Assembly: GCA_910577225.1 (NCBI GenBank)
Contig: CAJTMV010000001.1
Coordinates: 186,001 to 250,000, forward strand
DNA: 64,000 nucleotides
Direction of reading: 5' to 3'
Source of the DNA: an uncultured Eubacterium sp.
Lineage (GTDB): Bacteria > Bacillota > Clostridia > Lachnospirales > Lachnospiraceae
Shown: piece after piece, positions 35,447-44,482 of the stretch
How positions within the stretch are numbered: the stretch's first letter is position 1
How the letters are laid out: each line of letters starts with the position of its first letter
The notes under the pieces: generated by a model
What the model was told of the DNA's origin: nothing
Database searches by the model: none
The model's input: only the letters and a program-made list of their open reading frames with translations
Position numbers and translations under genes: made by a program

Positions 35447-35857
35447 ATGTATAAAGAGTTAGATGATTTATTGTCAGAAGAGTCAACAATTGATTCGTGG
35501 TATGATGATGGATTTTTAATTGCGCAGGATATTATGACCAATTTTTTAAAAGAGGATTGGGAAGAACTTTCTGAGAATGTTTTGCATAAACATCCGGAAT
35601 GGCAAAAGAAATTAGTTTATTGTCTGGATCATCAGATTATAGAGGAAGAAATCGCGATCATAAATAAATTATTTGACACAGAAGATGAGGAATTGCTGCA
35701 AATGTGTATAGATGCATTGCGTTCTTTTGACAATGAACTGGGGCATACCTATATAAACAGGCATCCGGAAATCATAGAAATGGCAGAAAAGAAAATGCAT
35801 GCGGCAGGAAACGCGACAAAACGAATGCTGCAAAATTTTTTGAAAATATTCAAATAG
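35447..35857 (+). CDS. Candidate immunity protein for the EndoU toxin
   Basis: A 136-residue acidic, all-helical protein (MYKELDDLLSEESTIDSWYD at the start; repeated helix pairs rich in Glu/Asp/Leu, HEAT-like in appearance). The ATG at 35447 has AGGAG nine bases upstream; an in-frame start at 35408 lacks a site. Low GC, small size, acidic charge and position 3' of a toxin module are what is expected of a polymorphic-toxin immunity protein. I cannot assign it to a named Imm family. Confidence 0.55.
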   Translation: MYKELDDLLSEESTIDSWYDDGFLIAQDIMTNFLKEDWEELSENVLHKHPEWQKKLVYCLDHQIIEEEIAIINKLFDTEDEELLQMCIDALRSFDNELGHTYINRHPEIIEMAEKKMHAAGNATKRMLQNFLKIFK

Positions 35858-36017
35858 AATTAAAAAACCGTCATAGTTTGGTCTGAGGTTGTAAATAAAA
35901 ATACATAAATGCAAAACCATGCGTCCTTGTCCGGATGCTTATGATTTTTCGCTGGTTCCATGTTGTCTGGCGTAAATGTTTTTGCGGATCAGAGAACAAA
36001 TCGCCGCTTCAGACAAA

Positions 36018-36062
36018 ACGAATGTCCTGGTCGGAGTTGGCGATTCGTTCCACGCAGCGCTG
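36018..36062. repeat. Partial copy of dispersed repeat (copy D)
   Basis: CGAATGTCCTGGTCGGAGTT followed by GGCGATTCGTTCCACGCAGC matches the right half of the hairpin and the adjacent module of the element at 37276-37320. The palindromic partner is missing. Confidence 0.6.
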
Positions 36063-36105
36063 TCCGTACAGCTATTAAAAAGCAACATATTATCTATCTG
36101 CTTTT

Positions 36106-36915
36106 TTACAAAGCGATAAATTGTGCTTTGCGGTTTTTAAATACCGTATAATAGGAAAATCCGCATGTCTGAAGCAGCTTTGGCAATCGTTGAAAGTCAT
36201 AGGCAATATGCTCCGGCTGATGGGCATCAGCGCCCAGCGTCAGTATTTCTCCTCCCAGTTCCCGATATCTTTTTAAAATATCCTCACACGGATTTGGATG
36301 TCCCAGTCCGTATTTAAATCCTGCAGTGTTTACTTCAATACCTTTTCCATTATGGATAAGCTGTTTTAAGATTTCATCGATCACATCTGCATAATCCGCA
36401 TAAGAATAATAAGTATTTTTGTCTGGTCCGTAGCGTACAACATAGTCGATGTGCCCATACACATCAAAATCCTGAAATGCCCGGATATTTTCCAGTATGG
36501 ATACAAAGTATTCCAGATAGGCTTCCCGTTCAGAGCGTCCCTCATAATACGAAGCATAATAGGGATCTTTTCCATTTACCACATGGGAAGAACCAATGAC
36601 AAAATCGAAGGATTGTTTTTCTAAAAGCTGTTTATGTCTGTCCTTAAGATGCGGCTGCAGTCCCAGCTCGATGCCATATAAAACCGGCAGCCGGTCTGCA
36701 TATTCGCGCTGCAGCTGATGGATTGTATGATCATATGCACAAGGGTCAAAGGTAAAGATGGTCGGATTCTCCGGACAGACCGGATAGTCATAATCCATAT
36801 GATCCGTAAAGCAGATACCCAAAAGCCCTTTGGAAACAGCTGCTTCAATCATTGTCTGCGGCGCGCTGTCGCAGTCGCCGGAAAAAGAACTGTGCATGTG
36901 TGTATCCCAAAACAT
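36106..36915 (-). CDS. hisK: Histidinol-phosphatase, PHP family
   Basis: A 269-residue PHP-domain phosphatase that removes phosphate from histidinol phosphate. The ATG at 36915 follows AAAGGA. Metal ligands are visible at DTHMHSSFSGDC (His6, His8 and Asp14 region), FTDHMDYDYP, IGSSHVV, YGHIDYVVRYG and LGADAHQP. Length and motif order fit HisK/HisJ of Firmicutes (DUF-free PHP type). No other his gene is nearby, and a related PHP phosphoesterase activity is possible. Its own promoter is at 37003-37031. Confidence 0.88.
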   Translation of the reverse strand: MFWDTHMHSSFSGDCDSAPQTMIEAAVSKGLLGICFTDHMDYDYPVCPENPTIFTFDPCAYDHTIHQLQREYADRLPVLYGIELGLQPHLKDRHKQLLEKQSFDFVIGSSHVVNGKDPYYASYYEGRSEREAYLEYFVSILENIRAFQDFDVYGHIDYVVRYGPDKNTYYSYADYADVIDEILKQLIHNGKGIEVNTAGFKYGLGHPNPCEDILKRYRELGGEILTLGADAHQPEHIAYDFQRLPKLLQTCGFSYYTVFKNRKAQFIAL

Positions 36916-37002
36916 ATCAATGTCCTTTCTGTGAGAGAAGGAACGATTAAGAACAATCCGTTGCACGATTAGAGACTGTTTTTGAATCGTTCCTGAATTT
37001 AC

Positions 37003-37031
37003 AGTATACTATTGCTTATTTTAGCGTACAA
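37003..37031 (-). promoter_or_regulatory. Promoter of hisK
   Basis: Minus-strand TTGTAC (37026-37031), 17 bases, TATACT (37003-37008). Confidence 0.7.
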
Positions 37032-37247
37032 GGGAGTTTTTTAATAAAATTATCGGTGAATTCTTATAGTAGTTCTTATATGCCGGAATAGACCGTATTT
37101 TCAGACTTTTTGCCGGTTCCAGGTTTCTCCCACATTTTTTGCAAGAATCATACATTTCAGACAAATACTATTCCTCAGTTACCCAATACTGCAACATTGC
37201 TGCCAGCCAGAATCCATCGCTGATATTCATCTTATTTTGTCACAGAT

Positions 37248-37401
37248 CCCAGGACATTCGGCATGAGGCCTGCACGCCGAATGTCCTGGGAGGAGTCAGC
37301 GATTCGTTCACCGCAGCGCTCCCATTCCACCGGTGTCAAATCCTGTCGGCTGTCACGGACACATCTGCGCAGCCACTGAAATGCCACACATTATCCAAAC
37401 G
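37248..37401. repeat. Dispersed palindromic element (copy C)
   Basis: CCCAGGACATTCGGC (37248-37262) and its exact complement (37276-37290) form a 15-bp hairpin with a 13-base loop. It is followed by AGCGATTCGTTCACCGCAGC, shared with copies B and D, and by GGACACATCTGCGCAGCCAC and CCACACATTATCC, which correspond to the right end of copy B. Confidence 0.7.
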
Positions 37402-37413
37402 GTCTCCCGTCGA

Positions 37414-38709
37414 TTACCCAGCCTCACGTTCGGACAGCAGCTTTTCTACAGAAGCCAGTTTTACACATAACACAAAGATCTTCGTTGCATCCACCATCTC
37501 TTCCGGCGATGGAAAAGACGGCGCGATACGGATATTGGAATCCTGCGGATCGTTTCCATATGGAAACGTTGCGCCTGCATCCGTTAACACCATTCCAAGC
37601 TGCTTACATTTTGCAACGACCGACTTTGCGCACCCCGGCATCGTTTCAAAAGAAATAAAATATCCGCCTCTTGGTCTGATCCAGCTTCCGATTTCAAGTC
37701 CGGCAAGTTCCCTGTCCAATATCTCAAGCACTGCTTCAAATTTCGGACGCAGGATATTCGCGTGTTTTTTCATATGTTCCTTTAAGACATCCATATCCTT
37801 GAGAAACCGTACATGACGCAGCTGATTGATCTTATCGTGTCCGATAATCTGTGTGGTCATATATTTTTTAATAAAATCCATATTTTCCAGCGAAGTGGCA
37901 ATTGCGGATACGCCGGAGCCTGGAAAACTGACTTTGGACGTGGAACCAAATACATAAGCCATATTTGGATTGCCTGCTTTTTCACACTCCTCCAGAATAT
38001 TTAAAATCTCATCCTGTATGTCCTCATATAAATGATGGATACAATATGCATTATCCCAGAAAATACGGAAGTCTTCTGCCTTCGGCTTTAAATTTGCAAA
38101 CCGTCTGACCACTTCGTCCGAATAAGTAATGCCTGTCGGATTGGAATATTTCGGCACACACCAGATTCCTTTGACCGCTTCATCCTGACTGACATACTGC
38201 TCCACCAGATCCATATCCGGCCCGTCTTCCCGCAGAGGAATATTTATCATTTCAATATCGAACATTTCTGTAATTTTAAAGTGTCTGTCATATCCCGGCA
38301 CCGGACATAAAAATTTAACTTTATCCAGCTTACACCATGGCGTGGAACCGTTCACACCTTTGACCATGGAGCGCACAACCGTATCGTACATAATGTTCAG
38401 GCTGGAATTGCCGCATACGATCACATTGTCCTTTTTTACGCCAAGCATTGCCGCCATCATGCGTCTGCATTCTCCGATACCATCCCAGTCTCCGTAGTTT
38501 CTCGTATCGTTTCCAAGTACGGTGTTCATATCCGATTCATCATTAATCACGCTCAGCATCGGCATGGATAAGACCAGCTGGGACACCCCCGGCTTTCCTC
38601 TTGCCATATTAAACGAATGCCCTTTGGCTTCTTCGGTTTTAAACTGCTCCTCCAGCTCTGTTTTTAATGATATTAATTCTTCGCGGTTCATATCTGCATA
38701 TGTTTTCAT
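37414..38709 (-). CDS. Class I aminotransferase, aspartate aminotransferase Ic type (PF12897-like)
   Basis: A 431-residue PLP enzyme. YVFGSTSKVSFPGSG places the PLP-binding Lys at 259; KYSNPTGITYSDE (about 187) and FWDNAYCIHH (about 217) are the usual cofactor contacts, and RPRGGYFISF holds the C-terminal substrate Arg. The long N-terminal region (MARGKPGVSQLVLS) and overall length fit the MocR-like AspAT group (type Ic) rather than AspC. It likely transaminates aspartate or related acids. GGAG lies nine bases before the ATG. It is a single-gene unit. Confidence 0.88.
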   Translation of the reverse strand: MKTYADMNREELISLKTELEEQFKTEEAKGHSFNMARGKPGVSQLVLSMPMLSVINDESDMNTVLGNDTRNYGDWDGIGECRRMMAAMLGVKKDNVIVCGNSSLNIMYDTVVRSMVKGVNGSTPWCKLDKVKFLCPVPGYDRHFKITEMFDIEMINIPLREDGPDMDLVEQYVSQDEAVKGIWCVPKYSNPTGITYSDEVVRRFANLKPKAEDFRIFWDNAYCIHHLYEDIQDEILNILEECEKAGNPNMAYVFGSTSKVSFPGSGVSAIATSLENMDFIKKYMTTQIIGHDKINQLRHVRFLKDMDVLKEHMKKHANILRPKFEAVLEILDRELAGLEIGSWIRPRGGYFISFETMPGCAKSVVAKCKQLGMVLTDAGATFPYGNDPQDSNIRIAPSFPSPEEMVDATKIFVLCVKLASVEKLLSEREAG

Positions 38710-38801
38710 TGTACATCATCTCCTTCTCATTTTATCAGGTATGCCAGCCGGCACCTGTATCGTATTATATCATATGTTTTTCTATTCCAAAACCCCTGCT
38801 C

Positions 38802-40316
38802 TTAATATTTTCTCCTTCTTACAATCCTATACAATGCCGCGGCTCTCTGACTGCGGCAGAAAAATACGAGATTCGTCCCGACAGAAAAAAGCACGCAGCA
38901 GATACCTGCCGCCAAAAAACGCAAAAACCCTCCGGTTCCATAAACAACATCCACAATCACACCTGCCGCCTGTATGACTGCCCATGCCAGACACGCATAC
39001 TCTGCAAGCTCCAGCAGATAGCTCCGGCAGCTTCGTTTTAGGTAATCATGAAAAAAGCAGCGCGTTCTTAATACAAGCTGTACAAAATACGAACAGCCTG
39101 TCCCGGCCAGCACACCCGTAATCCCAAATGTGCGCGCCAGTCCCAGAGATACCGCCAGATTCACAAACGCACCGGTCATCGATATCCTGCGCTCTTTGTC
39201 AAACAATCCGGATACGTTCATGCATATTGTCAGCGGCAGACCAATCGTCTGTATCAGACAGTTGACTGCACACCATACGATCGCGGAACGTAACGGCATC
39301 GACTGTTCATTCAGCCACAGGTCCGTAATAAACGGCTCCATCAGCGCATTCAGACCAGCCGCACCGGTTACCGCGATAAAATAAAACGAAAACGTTAAAA
39401 GACGCAGCGCCTGGTTATTTTTCTCCTGATTTTTTTCCACAAACAACACGCCGATTCCCGGCTGTACCGCATTGGACAACGCGATCACGATATTCGTCAC
39501 AGACTGGGTAATCAGACTGTAATTCGAATACACGCCGGCTGTACCGACGTCGATCAGTCCGGAAATAATCAGGTTATCTGTACAGGTCAGCAGCCTGGAA
39601 GCAATCCGCATAAAGAAAATATTTTTGAGATCTCCAAAAATCTGACAGATCATATGGAAAGGCAGCGGTTCTTTTCTTAATTTTTTTAAAAATGGATAGC
39701 GACGCCCGATATAATAAGATAATCCGGCGTTACTGACAGCTTCGATCACTATGTTTGCAAAAAGCGCCGGAATATACGCAGAGGTCAGACCTACGATCAC
39801 GATAATCAGCAGATAATTCAGCACACCTGCTGTCGTCGTCACAATCGTGACAATATATTCCCTCTGATCGGCAATCAGAATGGATCGCTTATAAGACAGC
39901 AGATACGACAATACTGTGCGCAGCAGCCACATACTATAAATCACACGAATCTCATACAAAGAAAAGCTGTTATGTCTTAAAAATACGTGTACAAACGGCA
40001 GCACCAGCAGACCGAAAACAGTAATTACGATCGCAAATACAACATATGCCCTGCGATACAGATTCATCAAAGCGGCAATCTCAGATTCCTTTTTTCGTAC
40101 AAGCGCCTGATATAAATGAAATACGACCGCTGTAGAAATTCCCAGCTCAGATACCGATAAAATCGCAAGAATATTGGAAATTACACTGTTTAGTCCTGCC
40201 AGTTCCCTCCCTGCCTGCAGAAATAGTACCCGCTGGCTGAAAAAACCGGCGATAATCAAAAGCACCTGGGACAGAAAGCTGACAGAGCTGTTTCGGATCA
40301 TATTTTTTACACGCAT
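38802..40316 (-). CDS. Polysaccharide flippase (Wzx/MATE-like)
   Basis: A 504-residue membrane protein with about twelve to fourteen hydrophobic segments and the N-terminal pattern of the Polysacc_synt family (SFLSQVLLIIAGFFSQRVLF, then GLNSVISNILAILSVSELGI). It should move lipid-linked glycan units across the membrane. The ATG at 40316 overlaps the stop of the upstream glycosyltransferase gene; an earlier GTG is possible. With the two glycosyltransferases it makes a small cell-surface glycan operon. No polymerase or sugar-nucleotide genes accompany it. Confidence 0.85.
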   Translation of the reverse strand: MRVKNMIRNSSVSFLSQVLLIIAGFFSQRVLFLQAGRELAGLNSVISNILAILSVSELGISTAVVFHLYQALVRKKESEIAALMNLYRRAYVVFAIVITVFGLLVLPFVHVFLRHNSFSLYEIRVIYSMWLLRTVLSYLLSYKRSILIADQREYIVTIVTTTAGVLNYLLIIVIVGLTSAYIPALFANIVIEAVSNAGLSYYIGRRYPFLKKLRKEPLPFHMICQIFGDLKNIFFMRIASRLLTCTDNLIISGLIDVGTAGVYSNYSLITQSVTNIVIALSNAVQPGIGVLFVEKNQEKNNQALRLLTFSFYFIAVTGAAGLNALMEPFITDLWLNEQSMPLRSAIVWCAVNCLIQTIGLPLTICMNVSGLFDKERRISMTGAFVNLAVSLGLARTFGITGVLAGTGCSYFVQLVLRTRCFFHDYLKRSCRSYLLELAEYACLAWAVIQAAGVIVDVVYGTGGFLRFLAAGICCVLFSVGTNLVFFCRSQRAAALYRIVRRRKY

Positions 40317-41455
40317 AAGTCTTTCAGCACCTCGTTCCACTGATTTAATATGCTCTCCATCTGAAATTTTTCTATCCCTTTTTCAGCGTTTTTCATCAGT
40401 GTACGGCGCAGCTGCTCGTTTTCTATCAGTGTGCCGATCCGCCGCGCCATCTTTGCACAGTCGAACGCCGATACCAGATATCCATTGTATCGATCTGTAA
40501 TCACTTCGTCCGGCCCCGTCTCAATCGCAAAGCTCACGCATGCCAGCCTGTGGGCTTTGGCTTCCAGCAGGCACATCGGCAGTCCTTCCCAGCGGGAAGT
40601 CAGCACAAAAATCTGCGCCTTTGCCAGATAGCTGTCCACGTCCGTTACATTTCCTTTCACCAGCAGTCTCTGCTGCAGATGATATTTTTGAATCTGTCCC
40701 CTCAGCCATTCTTTCTGATCGCCATCCCCCAGCAGCAGCCATTGCCAGTCCGGATATTTTTTTAATACGATCCGGGCAGTGCGCAGCAGATAATCCACTC
40801 CTTTTTGATACGTAAGTCTTCCCACCGTAACGATCCACCGCTTTTTTTCCGCTGTTTCCTGCAGCGGCAGATTCTGTATCGGATTCGGAATGGTCCGTAT
40901 TTCAGGCATTCGTTTCTGTGTATTTCCCTGTTTAGACAGACCCCGTAAAAAGGCCTGCCGGTCTTTTTGCGTCAGCGTAACGATCACATCCGCCTTTGTC
41001 GTCAGATGCCGTACGATCAGATCCCGATAGCCATACCTGCGGGCCGTTTCATAAGTAAAATTAAAATGTTCCCAGGAAATTACTTTTGTCCGCATGCCGC
41101 ATGCCGCCGGTACAGACAATACGTCCAGCACAATATCGATATCGATCACAACATCGATCTTTCTCTTTATAAAAAAACGTCTGAGTACCGGTATCAGCGC
41201 CGCATACTCCGGACCAGGCTGTATCTGGCGGTTCAGAAGCGCCCGATGGGGAATACGCTCATCCAGATCAAAAAAAGTCTGCCGCTCAGGATCCTGCTCA
41301 ACAAGACTTAATACGCTTACCCGAAACTCCCTGTATCTGCACAGACCGTTTGCAATCATACATGCTACCCGTTCCGTACCGCCGCTTCTCGTAATATCTC
41401 CGGAAAAAAAACAAATATTGATTCGTGATTTTTTTTCTTCCTGCCGTTTTCTCAT
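40307..41455 (-). CDS. Glycosyltransferase family 4
   Basis: A 382-residue GT-B enzyme. The ATG at 41455 has AGGAAGGGG upstream and overlaps the stop of the preceding gene (ATGA). The N-terminal Rossmann domain starts INICFFSGDITRSGGTERV; the C-terminal domain has VTVGRLTYQKGVDYLL, LLGDGDQKEWL and SRWEGLPMCLLEAKAHRLAC, the GT4 E-x7-E region. It transfers a sugar from a nucleotide donor to a lipid-linked or glycan acceptor. The substrate is unknown. Confidence 0.9.
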   Translation of the reverse strand: MRKRQEEKKSRINICFFSGDITRSGGTERVACMIANGLCRYREFRVSVLSLVEQDPERQTFFDLDERIPHRALLNRQIQPGPEYAALIPVLRRFFIKRKIDVVIDIDIVLDVLSVPAACGMRTKVISWEHFNFTYETARRYGYRDLIVRHLTTKADVIVTLTQKDRQAFLRGLSKQGNTQKRMPEIRTIPNPIQNLPLQETAEKKRWIVTVGRLTYQKGVDYLLRTARIVLKKYPDWQWLLLGDGDQKEWLRGQIQKYHLQQRLLVKGNVTDVDSYLAKAQIFVLTSRWEGLPMCLLEAKAHRLACVSFAIETGPDEVITDRYNGYLVSAFDCAKMARRIGTLIENEQLRRTLMKNAEKGIEKFQMESILNQWNEVLKDLCV

Positions 41456-42543
41456 GAACCCCTTCCTGACTGCCTGCTTTGATACCGAAGTCTGGAAATC
41501 CACTGATCCACACGCAGCTGCAGCAGGCATACCGCGCCGGCTGTATACAGCAGATATCCGTGCATACAAAATACAGCGGCCGCACAGCGTATCAGCGGCT
41601 TCCAGCATCCGGCATGTATCTCGCGCACATAATCTCCTTTTGCCAGCTGTTTCATATATTTTTTAACAATCGGCTGTCGGCCATATCTTCGCAATTCCTT
41701 TACGGCCTTTTTTAATCCGTAATGCCTCCATTCCTGTTTCACCAGATAAAAACTGCCGAAAAAAATGTGAAACGCACTCAAATCCCGATAATCTTTTGCG
41801 ACTCCGCGTCGGGTGCAGAATGCGTCAAAGTTTTCTGCTATCGCCGTCCAGACGGCAATCATATCTTTTTTATACTGGTATGTCACAGACTGTTCATTGA
41901 CGCGATACAGACAGACGCTTTTATCAATAAACGCATAGACCGGTTCACAGACGCAGCATTCCATATTATGCGCCTTGTCCTGTGTAAACGGATATGCTTT
42001 GCAATACAGATGATGTTTTTTTAGAAAATCCAGACGGTATAGTTTCCCCCAGTCATACGCCAGGTGACCGTATCGGTAAAATCCCTGAAAACGAAAGTCC
42101 ACCGTATCCGTATCTGTTCTGTGCCGCAGGTGCGTAAGATTGACCGCGCTGATTTGCCGGTCGGATATACGCCGGTAGCCGCCGGCTGCAATATCGGCCT
42201 TATTCTTTTGTGCGCAGGCGCTCAGTGTGCGGATTGCGGACGGACCGTCCAGCCTGTCGTCAGAGTCCAGAAAGAAAATGTATTCTCCTTCTGCCAGTTT
42301 CATACCGGCGTTCCGCGCCATGCCGCAGCCGCTGTTTTTCTGATGAACGACCCGTATTCTGCTATCCTGTTTTGCAAAAGCGTCGCACATCGCGGGACAA
42401 TCATCCGGAGAACCGTCGTCTACCAGAATGATCTCCAGATTTGGGTAATCCTGCGTACGCACACTGTCTACGCATTCCTGCAAAAAGCTCTGCGTACGAT
42501 ACACCGTAATCACAATACTGATCAGCGGTCGTTTCTTATTCAT
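41452..42543 (-). CDS. Glycosyltransferase family 2
   Basis: A 363-residue GT-A enzyme with the classical N-terminus ISIVITVYRTQSFLQECVDS, LVDDGSPD near residue 40 and FFLDSDDRLD (DXD) near 95-105. The C-terminal 150 residues are rich in aromatic and basic residues and may touch the membrane. It starts at ATG 42543, with GGAAGA upstream, 64 bp after sigH, and is coupled to the GT4 gene. It is part of the surface-glycan group with the flippase. Confidence 0.92.
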   Translation of the reverse strand: MNKKRPLISIVITVYRTQSFLQECVDSVRTQDYPNLEIILVDDGSPDDCPAMCDAFAKQDSRIRVVHQKNSGCGMARNAGMKLAEGEYIFFLDSDDRLDGPSAIRTLSACAQKNKADIAAGGYRRISDRQISAVNLTHLRHRTDTDTVDFRFQGFYRYGHLAYDWGKLYRLDFLKKHHLYCKAYPFTQDKAHNMECCVCEPVYAFIDKSVCLYRVNEQSVTYQYKKDMIAVWTAIAENFDAFCTRRGVAKDYRDLSAFHIFFGSFYLVKQEWRHYGLKKAVKELRRYGRQPIVKKYMKQLAKGDYVREIHAGCWKPLIRCAAAVFCMHGYLLYTAGAVCLLQLRVDQWISRLRYQSRQSGRGS

Positions 42544-42607
42544 ATGTCTTCCTGTCTCCTGTTCTTCCTGCCGATACGCTCTGAGAACCGGTCAAAATTA
42601 CCGGTTA

Positions 42608-43201
42608 CTATCTGATTTTTGCCCGGATCCGCTGCAGCGCGTTGTCAACTGCTTTCGGCGTCTTTCCCAGATGTTCTGCAATCTGATGATAATTCATCCC
42701 TTCCAGATACAGGGCAAGTACCTGCCGCTCCATCCTGCTCAGCTGTTCATTCGCCTGCTTTAACAGCTGACGTACCGTTTCCTGACTGATAAACAATGTT
42801 TCCGGGTCCAGCGTCTGCGGCTGATTACCCGCTTCCAGATACCTGCCGTCTTTTCCTTCCTGACCGGCGTCCAGCGGAACATACGTATTCAAAGGCGTAT
42901 GTTTTTTGCGCTGCGACGCTTCTACTGCCGTATACATCTGTCGGTTGATGCACAATTCCGCAAAATGATAAAAAGATACGTCCTTTTCGGAACGATAATC
43001 CTGCACAGCCTTGAACAGTCCGATCATCCCTTCCTGAATCAGATCTTCGGTCTCGCCGCCGATCAGATACAGTGCGTTTGCACGTTTCCGCACCAGGTTT
43101 TTATACTTTTCCATCAGATAGTCCATCACCTTTGTCTGTCCGCTGCGCAGCTGTTCGATCAGCTGTTCGTCCGATCTGTCTTTGTATATATCGTGTTCCA
43201 T
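42608..43201 (-). CDS. sigH: RNA polymerase sigma factor SigH (sigma-30, stationary phase/sporulation)
   Basis: A 197-residue sigma-70 family protein. Region 2 (about 15-95) contains the DLIQEGMIGLFKAVQDY core-binding motif and the promoter-melting helix; region 4 (about 135-197) has a helix-turn-helix (MNYHQIAEHLGKTPKAVDNA). Length and gene order (ispF-cysS-mrnC-rlmB-sigH) match Spo0H of Bacillota, which directs early sporulation genes such as spoIIA, present at the right end of this window. It lies 20 bp after rlmB. Confidence 0.93.
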   Translation of the reverse strand: MEHDIYKDRSDEQLIEQLRSGQTKVMDYLMEKYKNLVRKRANALYLIGGETEDLIQEGMIGLFKAVQDYRSEKDVSFYHFAELCINRQMYTAVEASQRKKHTPLNTYVPLDAGQEGKDGRYLEAGNQPQTLDPETLFISQETVRQLLKQANEQLSRMERQVLALYLEGMNYHQIAEHLGKTPKAVDNALQRIRAKIR

Positions 43202-43221
43202 ATAACTCCTGTTTTTCCACG

Positions 43222-43995
43222 TTACTGCATTCTCTGCCTGACAATTTCATAGGCAAGCACAGCGGCTGCCGCCGATGCGTTCAAAGAGCCGATCTCTCCT
43301 TTCATCGGAATGGACGCTGTAAAGTCGCACTGTTCTTTTACCAGCCTGCCGACTCCCTCTCCCTCATTCCCAATGACAAGACCAACCGGTCCGGTCAGAT
43401 TCTGCCGGTACATCAGTTCTCCGTCCATATCCGCACAGACAAACCAGATGCCCCGCTCTTTTAATTCCCTGATCGTCTGGCTCAGATTCGTCACCTTTGC
43501 GACCGGCGTATAATTTAGCGCGCCGGCTGACGCTTTCGCGACGGTCGCTGTCAGTCCGGCCGCGCGTCGTTTGGGAATAATTACGCCATGCGCCCCTGAC
43601 AGATTCGCAGTTCGGATAATCGCGCCCAGATTATGCGGATCTTCGATATTGTCAAGTAAAATAATAAACGGATCTTCCCCTTTTTCCTCTGCGTTTGCCA
43701 GAATATCGTCAATGCCGGCATAAGCATAGGCAGTCGCTGTCGCGATCACACCCTGATGTTTTTTTGTTTCAGACATCCGGTTCAGACGATCTTTATCTAC
43801 AAACTGAACGACCGCGTCTGTCTTTTTCGCTTCACGCAGAATCGACTGTATCGGCCCGTCCTTGCAGCCGTCCAGTATAAACAGCCGTTCGATCGTCCTG
43901 CCGCTGCGAAACGCCTCCAGTACGGCATTTCTTCCTTCGATTTTGGACAGCGTTTCATCCGTCTGCTCCGGATTTTCATACTTTATCTCATCCAT
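43222..43995 (-). CDS. rlmB: 23S rRNA (guanosine-2'-O)-methyltransferase RlmB (SpoU/TrmH family)
   Basis: A 257-residue SPOUT methyltransferase. An N-terminal substrate-binding domain (about 15-95, IEGRNAVLEAFRSG) precedes the knotted catalytic domain with DNIEDPHNLGAIIRTA, GLVIGNEGEGVGRLV and IPMKGEIGSLNASAAAAVL, the three SpoU motifs. It modifies the ribosomal peptidyl-transferase region (G2251 in E. coli). GGAG precedes the ATG. It overlaps mrnC by 8 bp. Confidence 0.95.
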   Translation of the reverse strand: MDEIKYENPEQTDETLSKIEGRNAVLEAFRSGRTIERLFILDGCKDGPIQSILREAKKTDAVVQFVDKDRLNRMSETKKHQGVIATATAYAYAGIDDILANAEEKGEDPFIILLDNIEDPHNLGAIIRTANLSGAHGVIIPKRRAAGLTATVAKASAGALNYTPVAKVTNLSQTIRELKERGIWFVCADMDGELMYRQNLTGPVGLVIGNEGEGVGRLVKEQCDFTASIPMKGEIGSLNASAAAAVLAYEIVRQRMQ

Positions 43996-44482
43996 CTTCT
44001 GCTCCTTTATGATTTCTTGTCTCTGATCCCTGACGCTCTGGCGGCGTATAGTTTTCCAATGCTGCTTTTACAAGCTCTAACAGACGCGCCGTACTGCCGT
44101 CCAGATACAAATATCCCATCAGCGCCTCAAACCCCGTCGCACGACGGTAATCGTTCACAGATGCATTTTTAGCAGTCGTATAGGACTTCGCATTTCTTCC
44201 CCGCCTGTAGATCTGGAGTTCTTCTTCCCGAAGCAGCGGCAGCAACGTTTCCATCATTTCCGACTGTGCCTGCGCCTTCGCATAACGGCTGGTCTGCTGA
44301 TGCAGCTTGTTTACCTGCCGGTTGCCCTGTCTGACCGCTATCGTACGAAGGATCAGTTCGTAAATACCGTCGCCGATATATGCCAGCGTCAGAGGCGAAT
44401 ACGTACGCAGATCAGAGTCCTCTAACGCAAACTGCCGTCTGATATCCGCTTCCAGATTATAATCTGTCTGATGATTATGCAC
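43988..44482 (-). CDS. mrnC: Mini-ribonuclease III
   Basis: A 164-residue RNase III catalytic domain without a dsRNA-binding domain. It matures 23S rRNA ends. SPLTLAYIGDGIYELILR (about 29-46) holds the conserved acidic residues, and FEALMGYLYLDG the second acidic motif. The start is a GTG at 44482 overlapping the cysS stop by 8 bp, with AAGGAG about 12 bases upstream. It is followed by rlmB in the same operon, the standard order. Confidence 0.94.
   Translation of the reverse strand: MHNHQTDYNLEADIRRQFALEDSDLRTYSPLTLAYIGDGIYELILRTIAVRQGNRQVNKLHQQTSRYAKAQAQSEMMETLLPLLREEELQIYRRGRNAKSYTTAKNASVNDYRRATGFEALMGYLYLDGSTARLLELVKAALENYTPPERQGSETRNHKGAEDG

Larger units (their letters stand above)
36916..37413. 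other. Intergenic region between hisK and the aminotransferase gene
   Basis: It holds the hisK promoter (37003-37031) and the palindromic element copy C (37248-37401), whose 15-bp hairpin may also end transcription of the aminotransferase gene. No gene is seen. Confidence 0.6.

Noticed and set aside
37248..37290. 15-bp hairpin as a simple terminator of the aminotransferase gene
   Set aside because: No T run follows on the minus strand, and the flanking sequence matches dispersed element copies, so it is listed as a repeat instead.
42608..43201. ECF-type sigma factor or SigF paralogue instead of SigH
   Set aside because: Length, region 2/4 layout and the conserved ispF-cysS-mrnC-rlmB neighbourhood fit SigH better; SigF is separately present with spoIIAA/AB.
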